Assembly: GCF_000725285.1 (NCBI RefSeq)
Contig: NZ_CP007161.1
Span: 1,659,911-1,723,910, forward strand
DNA from: Virgibacillus sp. SK37
GTDB taxonomy: Bacteria; Bacillota; Bacilli; Bacillales; Amphibacillaceae
DNA length: 64,000 nt
Reading direction: 5' to 3'
Program-made: the position numbers and the translations under genes
Notes under the pieces: model-generated
Seen by the model: the letters and a program-made list of their open reading frames with translations, nothing else
Told to the model about the DNA's origin: nothing
The model's database searches: none
In this document: piece by piece, positions 47,825-57,893 of the stretch
Numbering within the stretch: position 1 is the stretch's first letter
How the letters are laid out: each line of letters begins with the position of its first letter

Positions 47825-50029
47825 ATGGCTAAAGAAGATATTTTAACAATTGAAGATATAGTAAAGAAGGCGAAAGGCTATCTTTCTGATGATGATATCA
47901 CGTTTATTAAGCGTGCCTATGAGTTTGCAGAGAGAGCACATGCTGAGCAGTTCAGAAAATCCGGCGAGCCTTATATTATACATCCCGTTCAAGTCGCAGG
48001 GATTCTTGTAGACTTGGAAATGGACCCAGAGACAATTGCTGGAGGTTTTTTGCATGATGTCGTAGAGGATACCTCTATAACTGTGGAAGAAATCGAACAA
48101 GCCTTTAATCATGAAGTAGCTATGCTTGTTGATGGTGTAACCAAACTAGGGAAAATTAAATATAAATCAAAAGAGGCAATTCAAGCCGAAAATCACCGTA
48201 AGATGTTTGTGGCTATGGCAAAAGATATAAGGGTTATATTAATAAAGTTGGCGGACCGTCTACACAATATGCGTACTTTAAAACATTTGCCACCAGAAAA
48301 ACAACGTCGCATTTCAAACGAAACGCTGGAAATTTTTGCACCTTTAGCACACCGTTTAGGTATTTCTACTATTAAATGGGAACTTGAGGATACAGCGTTA
48401 CGATACTTAAACCCCCAACAATATTACCGCATTGTCCAACTGATGAAGCAGAAGAGAGACCAAAGAGAATCATATATTGAACAAGTAATGGAAGAAGTAT
48501 CGAAACAACTGCAAGAAGTTAATATAGAGGCCGAGATGTCGGGAAGGCCGAAACATTTATACAGTATTTATCGAAAAATGGTAAAACAGAACAAGCAATT
48601 TAATGAAATATATGATTTGCTTGCTGTAAGAATCCTGGTTGACAGTATCAAGGACTGTTATGCTGTTTTAGGTATTATTCATACATGCTGGAAGCCGATG
48701 CCTGGAAGATTCAAAGATTATATTGCAATGCCTAAGCCTAATTTGTATCAGTCTTTGCATACCACTGTTATTGGACCTAAAGGGGACCCATTAGAAGTAC
48801 AAATACGTACAAAGGAAATGCATGAGATTGCTGAATTTGGAATTGCGGCCCACTGGGCATATAAAGAAGGAAAACAAGTTAATACAAATAAAAAATCCTT
48901 CGAAGAAAAGTTGACTTGGTTTAGAGAAATATTGGAATGGCAAAATGAAACCCATGATGCTGAAGAATTCATGGAAACATTAAAGATGGACTTGTTTTCA
49001 GATATGGTATATGTTTTCACTCCAAAAGGAGACGTAATCGAGTTACCTTCAGGATCCGTCCCTTTAGATTTCGCCTATAAAATTCATACAGAGATTGGAA
49101 ATAAGACTATAGGAGCCAAAGTAAACGGTAAGATGGAGCCATTGGATTATAAATTAAAAAATGGTGACATCATTGAAGTGATGACATCTAAGCATTCCTA
49201 TGGCCCATCACAGGACTGGTTGAAAATAACCCAAACATCTCAGGCAAAAAGTAAAATTAAGCAGTTCTTTAAGAAGCAACAACGAGATGAAAATATTATT
49301 AAAGGTAAAGAAGCGGTTGATAAGGAAATTAGGGCGCTTCAATTGGAGCCTAAAGAAGTATTAACACAAGATAATCTTCAAAGGGTGTTCGAGAAATTTA
49401 ATTTTTCGAGTGAGGAAGATATGTACGCTGCAGTAGGCTATCAAGGAATTACAGCAGCTTTAGTTACTACTCGACTAACAGATAAAATCCGACAGACGAA
49501 GCAAAAAGAGCAGGATTTGGCCAAGTCAATTGAAGAGGCAAAAACCGCTGATATCAAAAGCAAAAAAGCTCATAAGAGAGACTCCGGGGTCCAAGTGGAG
49601 GGTGTAGACAATTTACTGGTCCGTTTGGCTAAATGCTGTAATCCTGTGCCAGGTGACCAAATTCTGGGTTATATTACGAAGGGACGTGGTGTATCCGTCC
49701 ACAGGGCAGATTGTCCTAACGTCCAAACAGAAGAGGCAAAAGAACGTTATCTACATGTAGAATGGGAAAGCAATCAAACTACAGAAAAACAATACCATGT
49801 AGATTTAGATATTTCCGGATATGATCGGCGTGGCCTTGTCAACGAAGTTTTACAGGCAGTGAATGAAACAAAAACAAACATAACATACGTGACTGGCAGA
49901 TCGGATAGAAATAAAATGGCTATCGTTCAATTAACGATCCTAATTCATAATACAAGTCATTTACGTAAGGTAGTGGAAAGAATTAAACAGATAAAAGACG
50001 TATATACCGTAACCCGAACGTTACAATAG
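47825..50029 (+). CDS. relA: Bifunctional (p)ppGpp synthetase/hydrolase
   Basis: This RelA/SpoT-type enzyme controls the stringent response. The 734-residue protein has an intact HD hydrolase site (GFLHDVVEDT, His77-Asp78), the synthetase domain (GRPKHLYSIYRKM, YHD-equivalent NEIYDLLAVRI, PKPNLYQSLHTTV), a TGS domain (YVFTPKGDVIELPSGSVPLD) and a C-terminal ACT domain. The intact HD residues make it bifunctional. dtd follows after 30 bp. Confidence 0.98.
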   Translation: MAKEDILTIEDIVKKAKGYLSDDDITFIKRAYEFAERAHAEQFRKSGEPYIIHPVQVAGILVDLEMDPETIAGGFLHDVVEDTSITVEEIEQAFNHEVAMLVDGVTKLGKIKYKSKEAIQAENHRKMFVAMAKDIRVILIKLADRLHNMRTLKHLPPEKQRRISNETLEIFAPLAHRLGISTIKWELEDTALRYLNPQQYYRIVQLMKQKRDQRESYIEQVMEEVSKQLQEVNIEAEMSGRPKHLYSIYRKMVKQNKQFNEIYDLLAVRILVDSIKDCYAVLGIIHTCWKPMPGRFKDYIAMPKPNLYQSLHTTVIGPKGDPLEVQIRTKEMHEIAEFGIAAHWAYKEGKQVNTNKKSFEEKLTWFREILEWQNETHDAEEFMETLKMDLFSDMVYVFTPKGDVIELPSGSVPLDFAYKIHTEIGNKTIGAKVNGKMEPLDYKLKNGDIIEVMTSKHSYGPSQDWLKITQTSQAKSKIKQFFKKQQRDENIIKGKEAVDKEIRALQLEPKEVLTQDNLQRVFEKFNFSSEEDMYAAVGYQGITAALVTTRLTDKIRQTKQKEQDLAKSIEEAKTADIKSKKAHKRDSGVQVEGVDNLLVRLAKCCNPVPGDQILGYITKGRGVSVHRADCPNVQTEEAKERYLHVEWESNQTTEKQYHVDLDISGYDRRGLVNEVLQAVNETKTNITYVTGRSDRNKMAIVQLTILIHNTSHLRKVVERIKQIKDVYTVTRTLQ

Positions 50030-50059
50030 TTATGATATTTTACAAAGGGGTACAATATA

Positions 50060-50506
50060 ATGAAAGCAGTAATTCAGCGCACGAAAGAAGCTAGTGTGCA
50101 GGTTAATAATGAAGTGGTTGGAAGTATTGATTATGGTTATGTAGTCTTATTGGGAGTTACCCATGAGGATACGGAAGAGGATGCAAAATATCTTGTGAAT
50201 AAAATAATTAATTTGCGTGTTTTTGAGGATCAAGATGGCAAAATGAACTTATCATTAAAAGATGTGGACGGAAGTATCCTTTCTATCTCTCAATTTACAT
50301 TATATGGGGATACAAAAAAGGGAAGAAGACCTAATTTTATACAGGCAGCTAAGCCGGATGCTGCAAAATCCCTTTACGAACTATTTAATCAATTGATAAA
50401 AGATCAAGGTATTCCGTTAGAAACAGGTGTTTTTGGGGAAATGATGGACGTGCAATTAATAAATATTGGGCCTGTTACACTAATTATTGATAGTAAAGAT
50501 AAATAA
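50060..50506 (+). CDS. dtd: D-aminoacyl-tRNA deacylase
   Basis: Dtd removes D-amino acids mischarged to tRNA. The 148-residue protein begins [21 protein letters not shown], has the active-site [17 protein letters not shown] and the C-terminal GPVT signature ([10 protein letters not shown]). It is the standard partner of relA. Confidence 0.98.
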   Translation: MKAVIQRTKEASVQVNNEVVGSIDYGYVVLLGVTHEDTEEDAKYLVNKIINLRVFEDQDGKMNLSLKDVDGSILSISQFTLYGDTKKGRRPNFIQAAKPDAAKSLYELFNQLIKDQGIPLETGVFGEMMDVQLINIGPVTLIIDSKDK

Positions 50507-50535
50507 GACTGAAATAATAGCCACACAAAAACACG

Positions 50536-50594
50536 AGCCGAAAACTATTCGAAGCTTTTTAGCTATAATTCGAAATAGTTTTTGGCTTTTTTTA
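50536..50594. terminator. Large terminator between dtd and the amidase gene
   Basis: AGCCGAAAACTATTCGAA and TTCGAAATAGTTTTTGGCT form an 18-bp stem with one bulge, followed by T7. It can serve the convergent amidase gene too. Confidence 0.93.
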
Positions 50595-50654
50595 CTTACA
50601 ATTAAGCTTAGTAAAGCGGGGGCTCGGCATTTATTTTTATTTAAGTCACTCTTG

Positions 50655-51689
50655 TTAATTACAAAAGTAGTTGTTCAATCCATTTATAATACCGGCAACG
50701 ATTTTTTCTTGATATGCTTGTGTGGTTAAAAGTTGTTGACTCTCTTTGTTAGATATAAAACCTAATTCTAAAAGAACTGCCTCGTTTCTATTTTGTCTCA
50801 ATACATAAAAGTCTTCCTTATGTACTCCCCGATTATTTGCGCCTGTTATCTTAATTAACGCTGATTGGATCGCTTGAGCCATTTCCTTACTGTCCTTCAA
50901 AAAATAATAGGATTGTATGCCTGAAACGTCGGGTAAATCAGCTACACTGTTATAGTGCAGGCTAAGAAAGGCTTCCCCACCAGAAATATTTGCTATGCTT
51001 GTCCTGCTTGCAAGTGATATAAATTCGTCATTTAGTCTTGTAAGAGTGACATTAGCTCCAAGCAAGATAAGCTTCTCTTTTAATAGCTCTGCGGTTTTGT
51101 ATGCAAGATGCTTTTCCTGTATTCCGGTTATACCAATGGCTCCAACATCGCGACCGCCATGACCAGCATCAATAACAATCGTCTTATTTTTCACATTTGT
51201 ACACCGGGATTTTTTCTCTTTCAGAGCAATACGTTCATGTATATAGCCTCTAGTTTGCTCGCTTTTCACTTCATACCATCCATTATTATACGATAATACC
51301 TCAAAGTCATCGCCCTTTTTAGCAAAAGAAGTAATTGAATGGTCGGTGGAAGGACCTTCTCTCAGATGAACTTGATCATAAGCTATTTTTAGCTGATTAA
51401 CAGTTGGCAGCTGATTTTGCACATTGATGTAATCTAGAGAGACCCATCCACTCTTATTTTCTAGCTTGATTTTTACCCAATTTTTCTGTTGTTCCAGTAT
51501 GGGGTAGATTTCTCCTTTATGTACCTGATCTATTTTAGAATGGCTCTCCTCGGGGCCATTTCTTACATTTAGATAATTTGTCTTAATTAATGCTTCTTCA
51601 GCAAGAACAGAAAATGGAAGTAAAAGTGTAGACAATACAACTATAAGAGTAAGAATACTTCTTAATGACTGCAATAGAACAACCCCCAT
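50655..51689 (-). CDS. N-acetylmuramoyl-L-alanine amidase with two SH3b domains (YrvJ-like)
   Basis: The 344-residue secreted protein has a signal peptide (SLRSILTLIVVLSTLLLPFS, cleavage near VLAEEA). Two SH3b repeats follow (NYLNVRNGPEESHSKIDQV and DQVHLREGPSTDHSI), then an Amidase_3 domain from TIVIDAGHGGRDVGAIG through EAFLSLHYNS to AVLLELGFISNKES, with the His/Glu zinc residues present. It cleaves stem peptides from wall glycan. ATG 51689 is chosen; AAAGGAAAG lies 9 bp upstream. The position between dtd and hisS matches yrvJ. Confidence 0.93.
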   Translation of the reverse strand: MGVVLLQSLRSILTLIVVLSTLLLPFSVLAEEALIKTNYLNVRNGPEESHSKIDQVHKGEIYPILEQQKNWVKIKLENKSGWVSLDYINVQNQLPTVNQLKIAYDQVHLREGPSTDHSITSFAKKGDDFEVLSYNNGWYEVKSEQTRGYIHERIALKEKKSRCTNVKNKTIVIDAGHGGRDVGAIGITGIQEKHLAYKTAELLKEKLILLGANVTLTRLNDEFISLASRTSIANISGGEAFLSLHYNSVADLPDVSGIQSYYFLKDSKEMAQAIQSALIKITGANNRGVHKEDFYVLRQNRNEAVLLELGFISNKESQQLLTTQAYQEKIVAGIINGLNNYFCN

Positions 51690-51798
51690 TATATAAAACT
51701 TTCCTTTAAGTATAATAAATTCACTGTTCTTTGGCAAAAATAAAAAAATAACCTTGGATACCTGCTTGTGATGTGGGTGAAGTGGAGGAGGGACCCAA

Positions 51799-51972
51799 TT
51801 GCGAACAAATGATAAACAATGGAATGCTGGTAATAATAAGGAAATCTTTGGTGTAAACCTTCACCGCTTTGTAGAAATTGAGGCGGATAGTAGTCATATG
51901 GAGATTGCTCAAGAATTAGGGATTACTCTTGGTGAAGTAAAGACTTTAAAGAAAAAGATTACTCGCTCTTGA
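51799..51972 (+). CDS. 57-residue HTH-like protein upstream of hisS
   Basis: A TTG start at 51799 is preceded by GGAGGAGGG with 6-bp spacing. The product begins (M)RTNDKQWNAGNNKEIFGVN and ends in EIAQELGITLGEVKTLKKKI, a clean helix-turn-helix resembling region 4 of sigma-70 proteins. The N-terminal part (NLHRFVEIEADSSHM) is probably helical. I recognise no characterised homologue. The gene diverges from the amidase gene, and its TGA stop lies inside the -35 hexamer of the hisS promoter. The strong ribosome-binding site and coherent HTH make it a real gene. Confidence 0.78.
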   Translation: MRTNDKQWNAGNNKEIFGVNLHRFVEIEADSSHMEIAQELGITLGEVKTLKKKITRS

Positions 51973-51997
51973 CATTAGTCTCTGTAAAGATTATTAT
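51969..51997 (+). promoter_or_regulatory. Sigma-A promoter of the hisS-aspS T-box leader
   Basis: TTGACA (51969-51974) and TATTAT (51992-51997) are spaced by 17 bp; a TATAAT at 51995-52000 would give 20 bp. Transcription should start near 52004. Confidence 0.7.
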
Positions 51998-52003
51998 AAT
52001 AGT

Positions 52004-52272
52004 CATTCAATAGTACAATGTTAACCTATACATTAAACCGTCGATAGAAAAAGTAATCAGAACTCAAATGGAAAGAGAGAGAATGTCATTGGCTGAAAGC
52101 ATTCTTGCATATTGGACTGATGAAAGACATTCTGGAGGATTTATATCGAAATCAAAGTAGATATAAACGTTTTGCAGGCGTTAACTGTGAAGAGCGGATG
52201 CAATTTGCATCAACTAGGGTGGCAACGCGGGTTAACTCTCGTCCCTTATATTATAAGGGACGGGAGTTTTTT
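52004..52272 (+). ncRNA. T-box riboswitch leader of hisS-aspS, specifier GAC (Asp)
   Basis: The T-box sequence AGGGTGGCAACGCGGG is at 52216-52231. The terminator AACTCTCGTCCCTTA / TAAGGGACGGGAGTTTTTT spans 52234-52272. Stem I has an AGTA motif near 52050 (AAAAAGTAATCAG) whose ATCAG pairs with CTGAT at 52118-52122. The specifier loop then reads GAAA-GAC-AT, so GAC (52126-52128, Asp) is in the same register as GTC in the valS leader. A His codon CAT overlaps at 52128-52130. Confidence 0.94.
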
Positions 52273-52298
52273 GTATGGAAAAAACGGGAGGTATTACA

Positions 52299-53567
52299 AT
52301 GAGTTTTAAAGCACCAAGAGGCACAGTGGATCTTTTGCCTAAGGACTCTAAAAAATGGCAATTTGTTGAAGGGAAAATTAAAAATATTTGTGATCGATTT
52401 CACTTTGAAGAGATTCGTACACCGCTTTTCGAACATACAGAGGTATTTCAAAGAGGTGTAGGCGATACAACTGACATTGTGCAAAAAGAGATGTATACAT
52501 TTGAAGACAGAGGTGGAAGAAGTTTAACACTGCGTCCAGAAGGAACCGCTCCTGTAGTTAGAGCATTCGTAGAAAATAAGTTATTCGGGGACCCAAATCA
52601 GCCGACTAAGCTATACTATTTCGCTTCTATGTTCCGTTATGAACGTCCACAAAAAGGAAGAATGCGGCAGTTAAATCAGTTTGGGGTTGAAGTGCTTGGC
52701 AGTGCTAACCCTGCTGTAGATGCAGAAGTTATTGATCTAGCAATGACTTGTTATAAAGAGCTAGGGCTAAAATCATTAAAACTAGTTATTAATTCATTAG
52801 GTGATCACGAAAGCCGAAATAATCATCGTCAAGCTTTAATAGAACATTTTGCCCCTCATAAAGACGAATTATGCACTGATTGTCAATCTCGTTTACAACA
52901 GAATCCACTAAGGGTGCTTGATTGTAAAACAGATCGCGATCATCCAGCTATGAAAACAGCACCATCTATTCTAGACTATTTAAATGAGGAGTCAAAAGGC
53001 TATTTTGAGCAGGTGAAAAGCTATTTAACAACAATGAATATTGAGTATACAATTGATCCGAAATTGGTTCGTGGGTTGGACTATTATAACCATACTGCCT
53101 TTGAAATTATGAGTGAAGCAAAAGGTTTTGGTGCAATTACCACATTAGCCGGTGGTGGTAGATATAACGGACTTGTAGAGGAGTTAGGGGGTCCAGCAAC
53201 ACCTGGAATCGGCTTTGGGATGGGTATTGAAAGACTCCTGATGGCCTTAGAAGCAGAAAATATTGATATTCCTGTTAATAATGAGTTGGATTGTTATATT
53301 GTAGCCTTTGGTGAAAATGCAGAAAATGAAGCTGTTCGAGTTACCCACTTACTTCGCCAATCTGGTATTCAAGTTGATAAGGATTATCAAGGTCGTAAGC
53401 CAAAAGCTCAATTTAAAGCAGCTGACAGGCTAAAAGCAAAATTTGTTTTAGTGCTAGGAGAGTCAGAATTGGAAAAACAAATTATGAATGTGAAAACGAT
53501 GGAAACAGGTGAACAAATAGAGGTGCCACTAGCACAACTGGCACAATTCATTAAAGGAAAATTGTAG
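52299..53567 (+). CDS. hisS: Histidyl-tRNA synthetase
   Basis: HisS is a class II synthetase. ATG 52299 follows GGGAGG by 7 bp and gives 422 residues beginning [20 protein letters not shown]. Motif 2 region [19 protein letters not shown], the histidine-specific [17 protein letters not shown] and motif 3 [15 protein letters not shown] are present. An upstream in-frame ATG at 52275 lies in the T-box terminator's tail and is rejected. aspS follows after 11 bp. Confidence 0.98.
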   Translation: MSFKAPRGTVDLLPKDSKKWQFVEGKIKNICDRFHFEEIRTPLFEHTEVFQRGVGDTTDIVQKEMYTFEDRGGRSLTLRPEGTAPVVRAFVENKLFGDPNQPTKLYYFASMFRYERPQKGRMRQLNQFGVEVLGSANPAVDAEVIDLAMTCYKELGLKSLKLVINSLGDHESRNNHRQALIEHFAPHKDELCTDCQSRLQQNPLRVLDCKTDRDHPAMKTAPSILDYLNEESKGYFEQVKSYLTTMNIEYTIDPKLVRGLDYYNHTAFEIMSEAKGFGAITTLAGGGRYNGLVEELGGPATPGIGFGMGIERLLMALEAENIDIPVNNELDCYIVAFGENAENEAVRVTHLLRQSGIQVDKDYQGRKPKAQFKAADRLKAKFVLVLGESELEKQIMNVKTMETGEQIEVPLAQLAQFIKGKL

Positions 53568-53578
53568 GAGGAAATTAC

Positions 53579-55348
53579 ATGAGTGTAAGACAAATGGCAG
53601 GGAAACTTGGAAACGAAAACGTCGATTACTCGGTTTTACTTAAGGGATGGGTACAAAAACGTCGGGATTTAGGTGGTTTAATCTTTATAGACCTTCGCGA
53701 CAGATCAGGAATAGTACAAGTAGTTTTTAATCCTGATCATTCTGCAGAAGCCTTAAAAATTGCTGAAACAATTAGAAGTGAATATGTTGTAGAAGTAATT
53801 GGAAATGTAGTGAAAAGAGATGAATCGACCGTAAACAAATTAATGGCTACTGGAGAAATAGAAGTACTTGCAACAGAAATTAAAATATTAAATAAAGCCA
53901 AGACTCCCCCATTCCCAATCCAAGACGATATTGATGTAGCAGAGGATATACGTTTAAAATACCGCTATATGGATATGCGTAGAAGTGGTCTTCAAGAGAC
54001 ATTTAAATTGCGCCATCAAACAACACAGACTGTCAGAAACTTTTTAAATGAGAATGGATTTCTTGAAATGGAAACACCTATGCTAACAAAGAGTACGCCA
54101 GAGGGAGCTCGGGATTATTTAGTGCCAAGCCGTGTGCATCCTGGAGAATTCTATGCTTTACCACAATCTCCACAACTATTTAAGCAATTGATCATGATGG
54201 GTGGTTTTGAGAAATATTATCAGATTGCACGATGTTTCCGTGATGAAGATTTAAGGGCAGATCGGCAGCCTGAATTTACTCAGATTGATATTGAAACCTC
54301 CTTTATGTCGAGCGATGATATTATGAATATGACAGAAAAAATGATGAAACAGGTAATGAAGGAAGTGAAAAACATAGACATTACACTGCCTTTACCTAGA
54401 ATGCCTTATGATGAAGCTATGAGTAGATATGGTTCTGATAAACCGGATACTCGTTTTGGTATGGAACTCATTCATGCCACAGAAGTGTTAAAAAATTCCA
54501 ACTTCAAGGTATTTCAACAAGCAATTGAAGCTGGTGGCATCGTTTGTTTATTAAATGTAAAAGGAGAAGCCGCTAATTTCTCCCGGAAAGATATCGATAA
54601 ACTAACAGAATATGTTAAAGTTTATGGCGCCAAAGGGCTTGCTTGGCTTAAAGTAGAAGGCGATGAATTAAAGGGACCTATTGCTAAATTCTTAACAGAG
54701 GAAGAAATCCAAGGATTAAAAAATACTGCAGCAGCAGAAGATGGTGACCTTTTGTTATTTGGTTCGGATAAAACTTCCATTGTATACGATAGTCTTGGGG
54801 CACTTCGTATAAAACTAGGAAAGGATCTTGAATTAATTGATCAAAGTAAATTTAATTTTCTTTGGGTAACAGATTGGCCATTGTTGGAATACGACGAGGA
54901 TGCTAAGCGATATTTTGCAGCACATCATCCATTTACTTCACCTGTTGAAGAGGACATAGAAAAACTAAGTATTGACCCGGGAAGTGTTCGAGCAAATGCA
55001 TATGATTTAGTCTTAAATGGATATGAATTGGGCGGAGGCTCAATTAGAATCTATAAAAAAGAATTGCAGGATAAAATGTTCAGTGTATTAGGGTTTTCAG
55101 AAGAAGAAGCACAAGCCCAGTTTGGCTTCTTACTTGAAGCCTTGGAATATGGAGCCCCCCCACACGGAGGCGTGGCTTTAGGATTAGACCGTATTATTAT
55201 GCTATTGGCCGGCAGCACAAATCTTAGGGATACAATTTTGTTCCCGAAAACAGCTTCAGCTACAGACTTGTTAACAGATGCGCCTAGTACTGTAAGTAAT
55301 GATCAACTTGGCGAGTTATCTATTCAAGTACAAAAGAAAAATGACTAA
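53579..55348 (+). CDS. aspS: Aspartyl-tRNA synthetase, bacterial type
   Basis: The 589-residue AspS has the N-terminal OB anticodon-binding domain ([20 protein letters not shown]), class II motif 1 and 2 ([39 protein letters not shown]), the bacterial GAD insertion and motif 3 ([16 protein letters not shown]). It shares the T-box with hisS. GGAGGAAA precedes the ATG. Confidence 0.98.
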   Translation: MSVRQMAGKLGNENVDYSVLLKGWVQKRRDLGGLIFIDLRDRSGIVQVVFNPDHSAEALKIAETIRSEYVVEVIGNVVKRDESTVNKLMATGEIEVLATEIKILNKAKTPPFPIQDDIDVAEDIRLKYRYMDMRRSGLQETFKLRHQTTQTVRNFLNENGFLEMETPMLTKSTPEGARDYLVPSRVHPGEFYALPQSPQLFKQLIMMGGFEKYYQIARCFRDEDLRADRQPEFTQIDIETSFMSSDDIMNMTEKMMKQVMKEVKNIDITLPLPRMPYDEAMSRYGSDKPDTRFGMELIHATEVLKNSNFKVFQQAIEAGGIVCLLNVKGEAANFSRKDIDKLTEYVKVYGAKGLAWLKVEGDELKGPIAKFLTEEEIQGLKNTAAAEDGDLLLFGSDKTSIVYDSLGALRIKLGKDLELIDQSKFNFLWVTDWPLLEYDEDAKRYFAAHHPFTSPVEEDIEKLSIDPGSVRANAYDLVLNGYELGGGSIRIYKKELQDKMFSVLGFSEEEAQAQFGFLLEALEYGAPPHGGVALGLDRIIMLLAGSTNLRDTILFPKTASATDLLTDAPSTVSNDQLGELSIQVQKKND

Positions 55349-55405
55349 CTCCAATGGTTGTTAGGTAGTTGTAACAAATGTAATGTATATTTGAAGGAAA
55401 AATTA

Positions 55406-55434
55406 TTGAAATGTATTTTTTCGTATGGTAGTAT
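55406..55434 (+). promoter_or_regulatory. Candidate promoter of 6S RNA
   Basis: TTGAAA (55406-55411) and TAGTAT (55429-55434) are separated by 17 bp. Transcription would start near 55441, about 18 bases before the conserved 6S core, consistent with 5' processing. Confidence 0.55.
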
Positions 55435-55458
55435 ATAAATACAATCTAATTAGCAAAG

Positions 55459-55656
55459 TTATCAATCCTGATGTGTTCGTCTATTAAAAGTGTTTGACCG
55501 AACAACATTAAAAAAGGGAGCTCGAATTAGTTTCTATATTGCGTGCATGCCTTGTCCATTGGACGTGAGGAAGCATAATAAATATAGAACAGAGCACCCA
55601 CCTGCTATGAGCGGGATCAAAACTTACAATTAGACGGCACAATCGGGACCTGATAA
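55459..55656 (+). ncRNA. ssrS: 6S RNA (ssrS / bsrA type)
   Basis: 6S RNA binds sigma-A RNA polymerase by mimicking an open promoter. The ends TATCAATCC and GGACCTGATA close the terminal stem. Inside, CCTGATGTGTT, GGGAGCT, GAGCACCCACCTG, GCGGGATCAAAAC and CAATCGGGACC match blocks I recognise from B. subtilis 6S-1 RNA, in the same order. The gene lies downstream of aspS, as bsrA does in B. subtilis, and a terminator follows. Ends are approximate. Confidence 0.9.
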
Positions 55657-55666
55657 CATACATAAT

Positions 55667-55703
55667 AAGAAAAACACCTGTCGAGGCAGGTGTTTTTCTT
55701 ATT
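55667..55703 (+). terminator. Rho-independent terminator after 6S RNA
   Basis: AAGAAAAACACCTG and CAGGTGTTTTTCTT form a perfect 14-bp stem with a T-rich tail. Confidence 0.93.
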
Positions 55704-55744
55704 TATTATAAAGTAAGAGAGTATAGATTTTTTGGCTCTATTAT

Positions 55745-55876
55745 GTTCTTATGCATGAATGGCTATGTCCAGCTTCAGCAAATATCCTCTTCAATAACTC
55801 TTCATGGCAAAGACCGCCAATACAAATTCTTGCCTTAAGCTTGGCAGGGGTGACCAAGGCGCTTGCGCTTTTCCTA
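55745..55876 (+). repeat. Second copy of the diverged dispersed repeat
   Basis: This segment aligns with 8556-8699: GTTCTTATG at the left, CCAGCTTCAGC, TTCTTGCCTTAAGCTTGGCAG in the right half, and GGCGCTTGCGCTTTTCC at the end. It touches the 3' end of the rsfA-like gene. It is non-coding. Its age is suggested by the many differences between copies. Confidence 0.7.
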
Positions 55877-56530
55877 ATTTCCTTGTGCTAATTGTTGCAG
55901 GTTGCCATTTTTATCCATGCGGAATGCAGGGGATGGCATGGTACCCTGATCATCTAATACAGTCATCTTTCTTGCCCGATCCATAATTTGAATAAAGACT
56001 TGATAATCTTCTTGAATAGTAGATAATTGAGCTTCTGTTTGGGCCAGTTGCTTTTCTAACTGATTGACTTGATCATGTAATTTTAAGTTATCCTTTTTAT
56101 ATTGCTCCAACGTATTTTTTGATTGATTGGAAGCATAATAGTCTTTTTTCAAATCTTTAAGAAATCGTATAACGGAATCAATTGTTAATGTACTAGCTGT
56201 TGCTTCACTATATTCAGAATTACTGTCTATGTGAGCTTCTGCAGTCTGTGATAATTCAATAACAGGTTTATTTAATTTTTGACCTGCTGCAGCAACTGCT
56301 CGTTTTTTCTCTTTACGCTGTCGTTTTGCAAGATCGATAGCATTCTCATATTTTGAACGTACCTCTGCATTCCATCGGAAGCCGCATGCAGCTGAAGTTC
56401 TATTTAGCTTATCACCAACTTCTTCAAACGCATTTAATTGCGTGCTTCCTTCTCTAATATGGCGTAGCACCGTCTCTGCTAGTAATAGGTCATCCTCATG
56501 GGACCAAGCGTCTTGCCTAACCTTAACCAT
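55874..56530 (-). CDS. rsfA: RsfA-family prespore transcription regulator
   Basis: The 218-residue protein begins MVKVRQDAWSHEDDLLLAE, a Myb/SANT-like DNA-binding domain covering about residues 1-65 (FEEVGDKLNRTSAACGFRWN). A basic helix (AKRQRKEKKRAVAA) and a C-terminal coiled coil (LKLHDQVNQLEKQLAQTEAQ) follow. This is the architecture of RsfA, a sigma-F-controlled regulator. Paralogues exist, so the gene symbol is less certain than the family. ATG 56530 follows AAAGGAG by about 10 bp. Confidence 0.82.
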   Translation of the reverse strand: MVKVRQDAWSHEDDLLLAETVLRHIREGSTQLNAFEEVGDKLNRTSAACGFRWNAEVRSKYENAIDLAKRQRKEKKRAVAAAGQKLNKPVIELSQTAEAHIDSNSEYSEATASTLTIDSVIRFLKDLKKDYYASNQSKNTLEQYKKDNLKLHDQVNQLEKQLAQTEAQLSTIQEDYQVFIQIMDRARKMTVLDDQGTMPSPAFRMDKNGNLQQLAQGN

Positions 56531-56615
56531 TGTGTTCCAACTCCTTTTTAGTAACAACTTTAAATAGATTTCATATTTTATCTCATAGTCTTACCTGATT
56601 ATGGAGTTTTATACC

Positions 56616-57893
56616 TTATTTTTGTTTATCAGCTTGAATTCTTTCATAAACTTGTTTCATAGCTTGTTCAAATTTCCCTGTATTTTTTGGTTGATAATAG
56701 TGTTTGTTTTTAATAGAATCAGGTAAATATTGTTGGTTAACCCAATTGTTCTCATAGTTATGTGGATATTTATATTCATTTCCTCTTCCAAGAAATGCAG
56801 CACCAGAATAATGAGAATCCTTTAGATGTTGAGGAATTTCTCCTGACTTACCATTGCGAATGTCTGTTAAAGCTGCATCCAAAGCCTTGTATGCTGTGTT
56901 TGACTTTGGTGAAAGGCACAATTCCACAATAACTACTGCAAGAGGGATCCGGGCTTCTGGAAAACCTAATCTTTCAGCTGCCTGGACAGCAGCAACTGCA
57001 CGGGGACCAGCCTGTGGATTAGCCACCCCAATATCTTCATAAGCAGTGACAATCATTCTTCTTGCAATACTGTCTAAATCACCAGCTTCAATCAATCTAC
57101 CGAGATAATGAAGAGCAGCATCTACATCGCTACCACGAATAGACTTCTGAAAAGCGGATAACACATCATAATGGGCGTCTCCATTCTTATCATGTGAGAA
57201 GCTTTTTTTCTGCATACATTCTTCAGCAATTTCCAAACTAACGTTGATTTGATTAAGGGCATCAGCCGGGGTGGAAGAAACAGCTAATTCTAGACCATTT
57301 AAAGCTGCACGCATATCCCCATTGGCACTAAATGCAAAATGTTCCAGTGCTTTTTCACTAATTACGATATCTTGTTCACCCAAACCATTTATTGTGTTCT
57401 TTATTGCTCTTTCGATTGCCAGTTTAATATGACCAATGGTAAGAGTATGTAATTCAAAAAGGTGACAACGACTTCTAATAGCGGGGTTTATAGCGTGATA
57501 TGGGTTACTTGTAGTACAACCTATTAGCGTAATTAGATTACTCTCTAGATGTGGCAGAAGGAAATCTTGCTTTCCCTTATCCAGGCGATGTACTTCATCG
57601 AGTATCATCACCATTTTACCTGTCATCTTTGCTTCTTCAACAACAATTTCCATATCCTTCTTTTTATCAGTAACAGCATTGAGTAATTTGTATCGAATTC
57701 CTAAACTTTTGGCAATAGCAGTTGCCAATGACGTTTTACCTGTGCCTGGTGGTCCGAAAAGAATCATAGAAGCTAAACGTTCTGCTTTGACCATTCGATT
57801 TATTATTTTTCCTTCAGCTACCAAATGTTCTTGTCCAATTATCTCATCTATAGAATCGGGCCTCATTCGAAAAGCTAGTGGTTTGTTTGACAT
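56616..57893 (-). CDS. rarA: Replication-associated recombination ATPase RarA (MgsA)
   Basis: The 425-residue AAA+ protein acts at stalled replication forks. Walker A is GPPGTGKTS at 47-55, Walker B MILDEVHRLDKGKQDFLLP, sensor GCTTSNPYHAINPAIRSR, and the tetramerisation domain contains KSIRGSDVDAALHYLGRLIE and IVTAYEDIGVANPQA. It corresponds to yrvN beside cymR in B. subtilis. It is divergent from cymR. Confidence 0.96.
   Translation of the reverse strand: MSNKPLAFRMRPDSIDEIIGQEHLVAEGKIINRMVKAERLASMILFGPPGTGKTSLATAIAKSLGIRYKLLNAVTDKKKDMEIVVEEAKMTGKMVMILDEVHRLDKGKQDFLLPHLESNLITLIGCTTSNPYHAINPAIRSRCHLFELHTLTIGHIKLAIERAIKNTINGLGEQDIVISEKALEHFAFSANGDMRAALNGLELAVSSTPADALNQINVSLEIAEECMQKKSFSHDKNGDAHYDVLSAFQKSIRGSDVDAALHYLGRLIEAGDLDSIARRMIVTAYEDIGVANPQAGPRAVAAVQAAERLGFPEARIPLAVVIVELCLSPKSNTAYKALDAALTDIRNGKSGEIPQHLKDSHYSGAAFLGRGNEYKYPHNYENNWVNQQYLPDSIKNKHYYQPKNTGKFEQAMKQVYERIQADKQK

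Noticed and set aside
50487-50729. 80-codon plus-strand frame after dtd
   Set aside because: It reads through the dtd terminator and the end of the amidase gene on the opposite strand; composition is not protein-like.
51721-51912. 63-codon minus-strand frame upstream of the amidase gene
   Set aside because: It is antisense to the 57-residue HTH-like gene, which has the far better ribosome-binding site.
52105-52302. 65-codon open frame in the hisS leader
   Set aside because: It lies wholly within the T-box RNA and its terminator.
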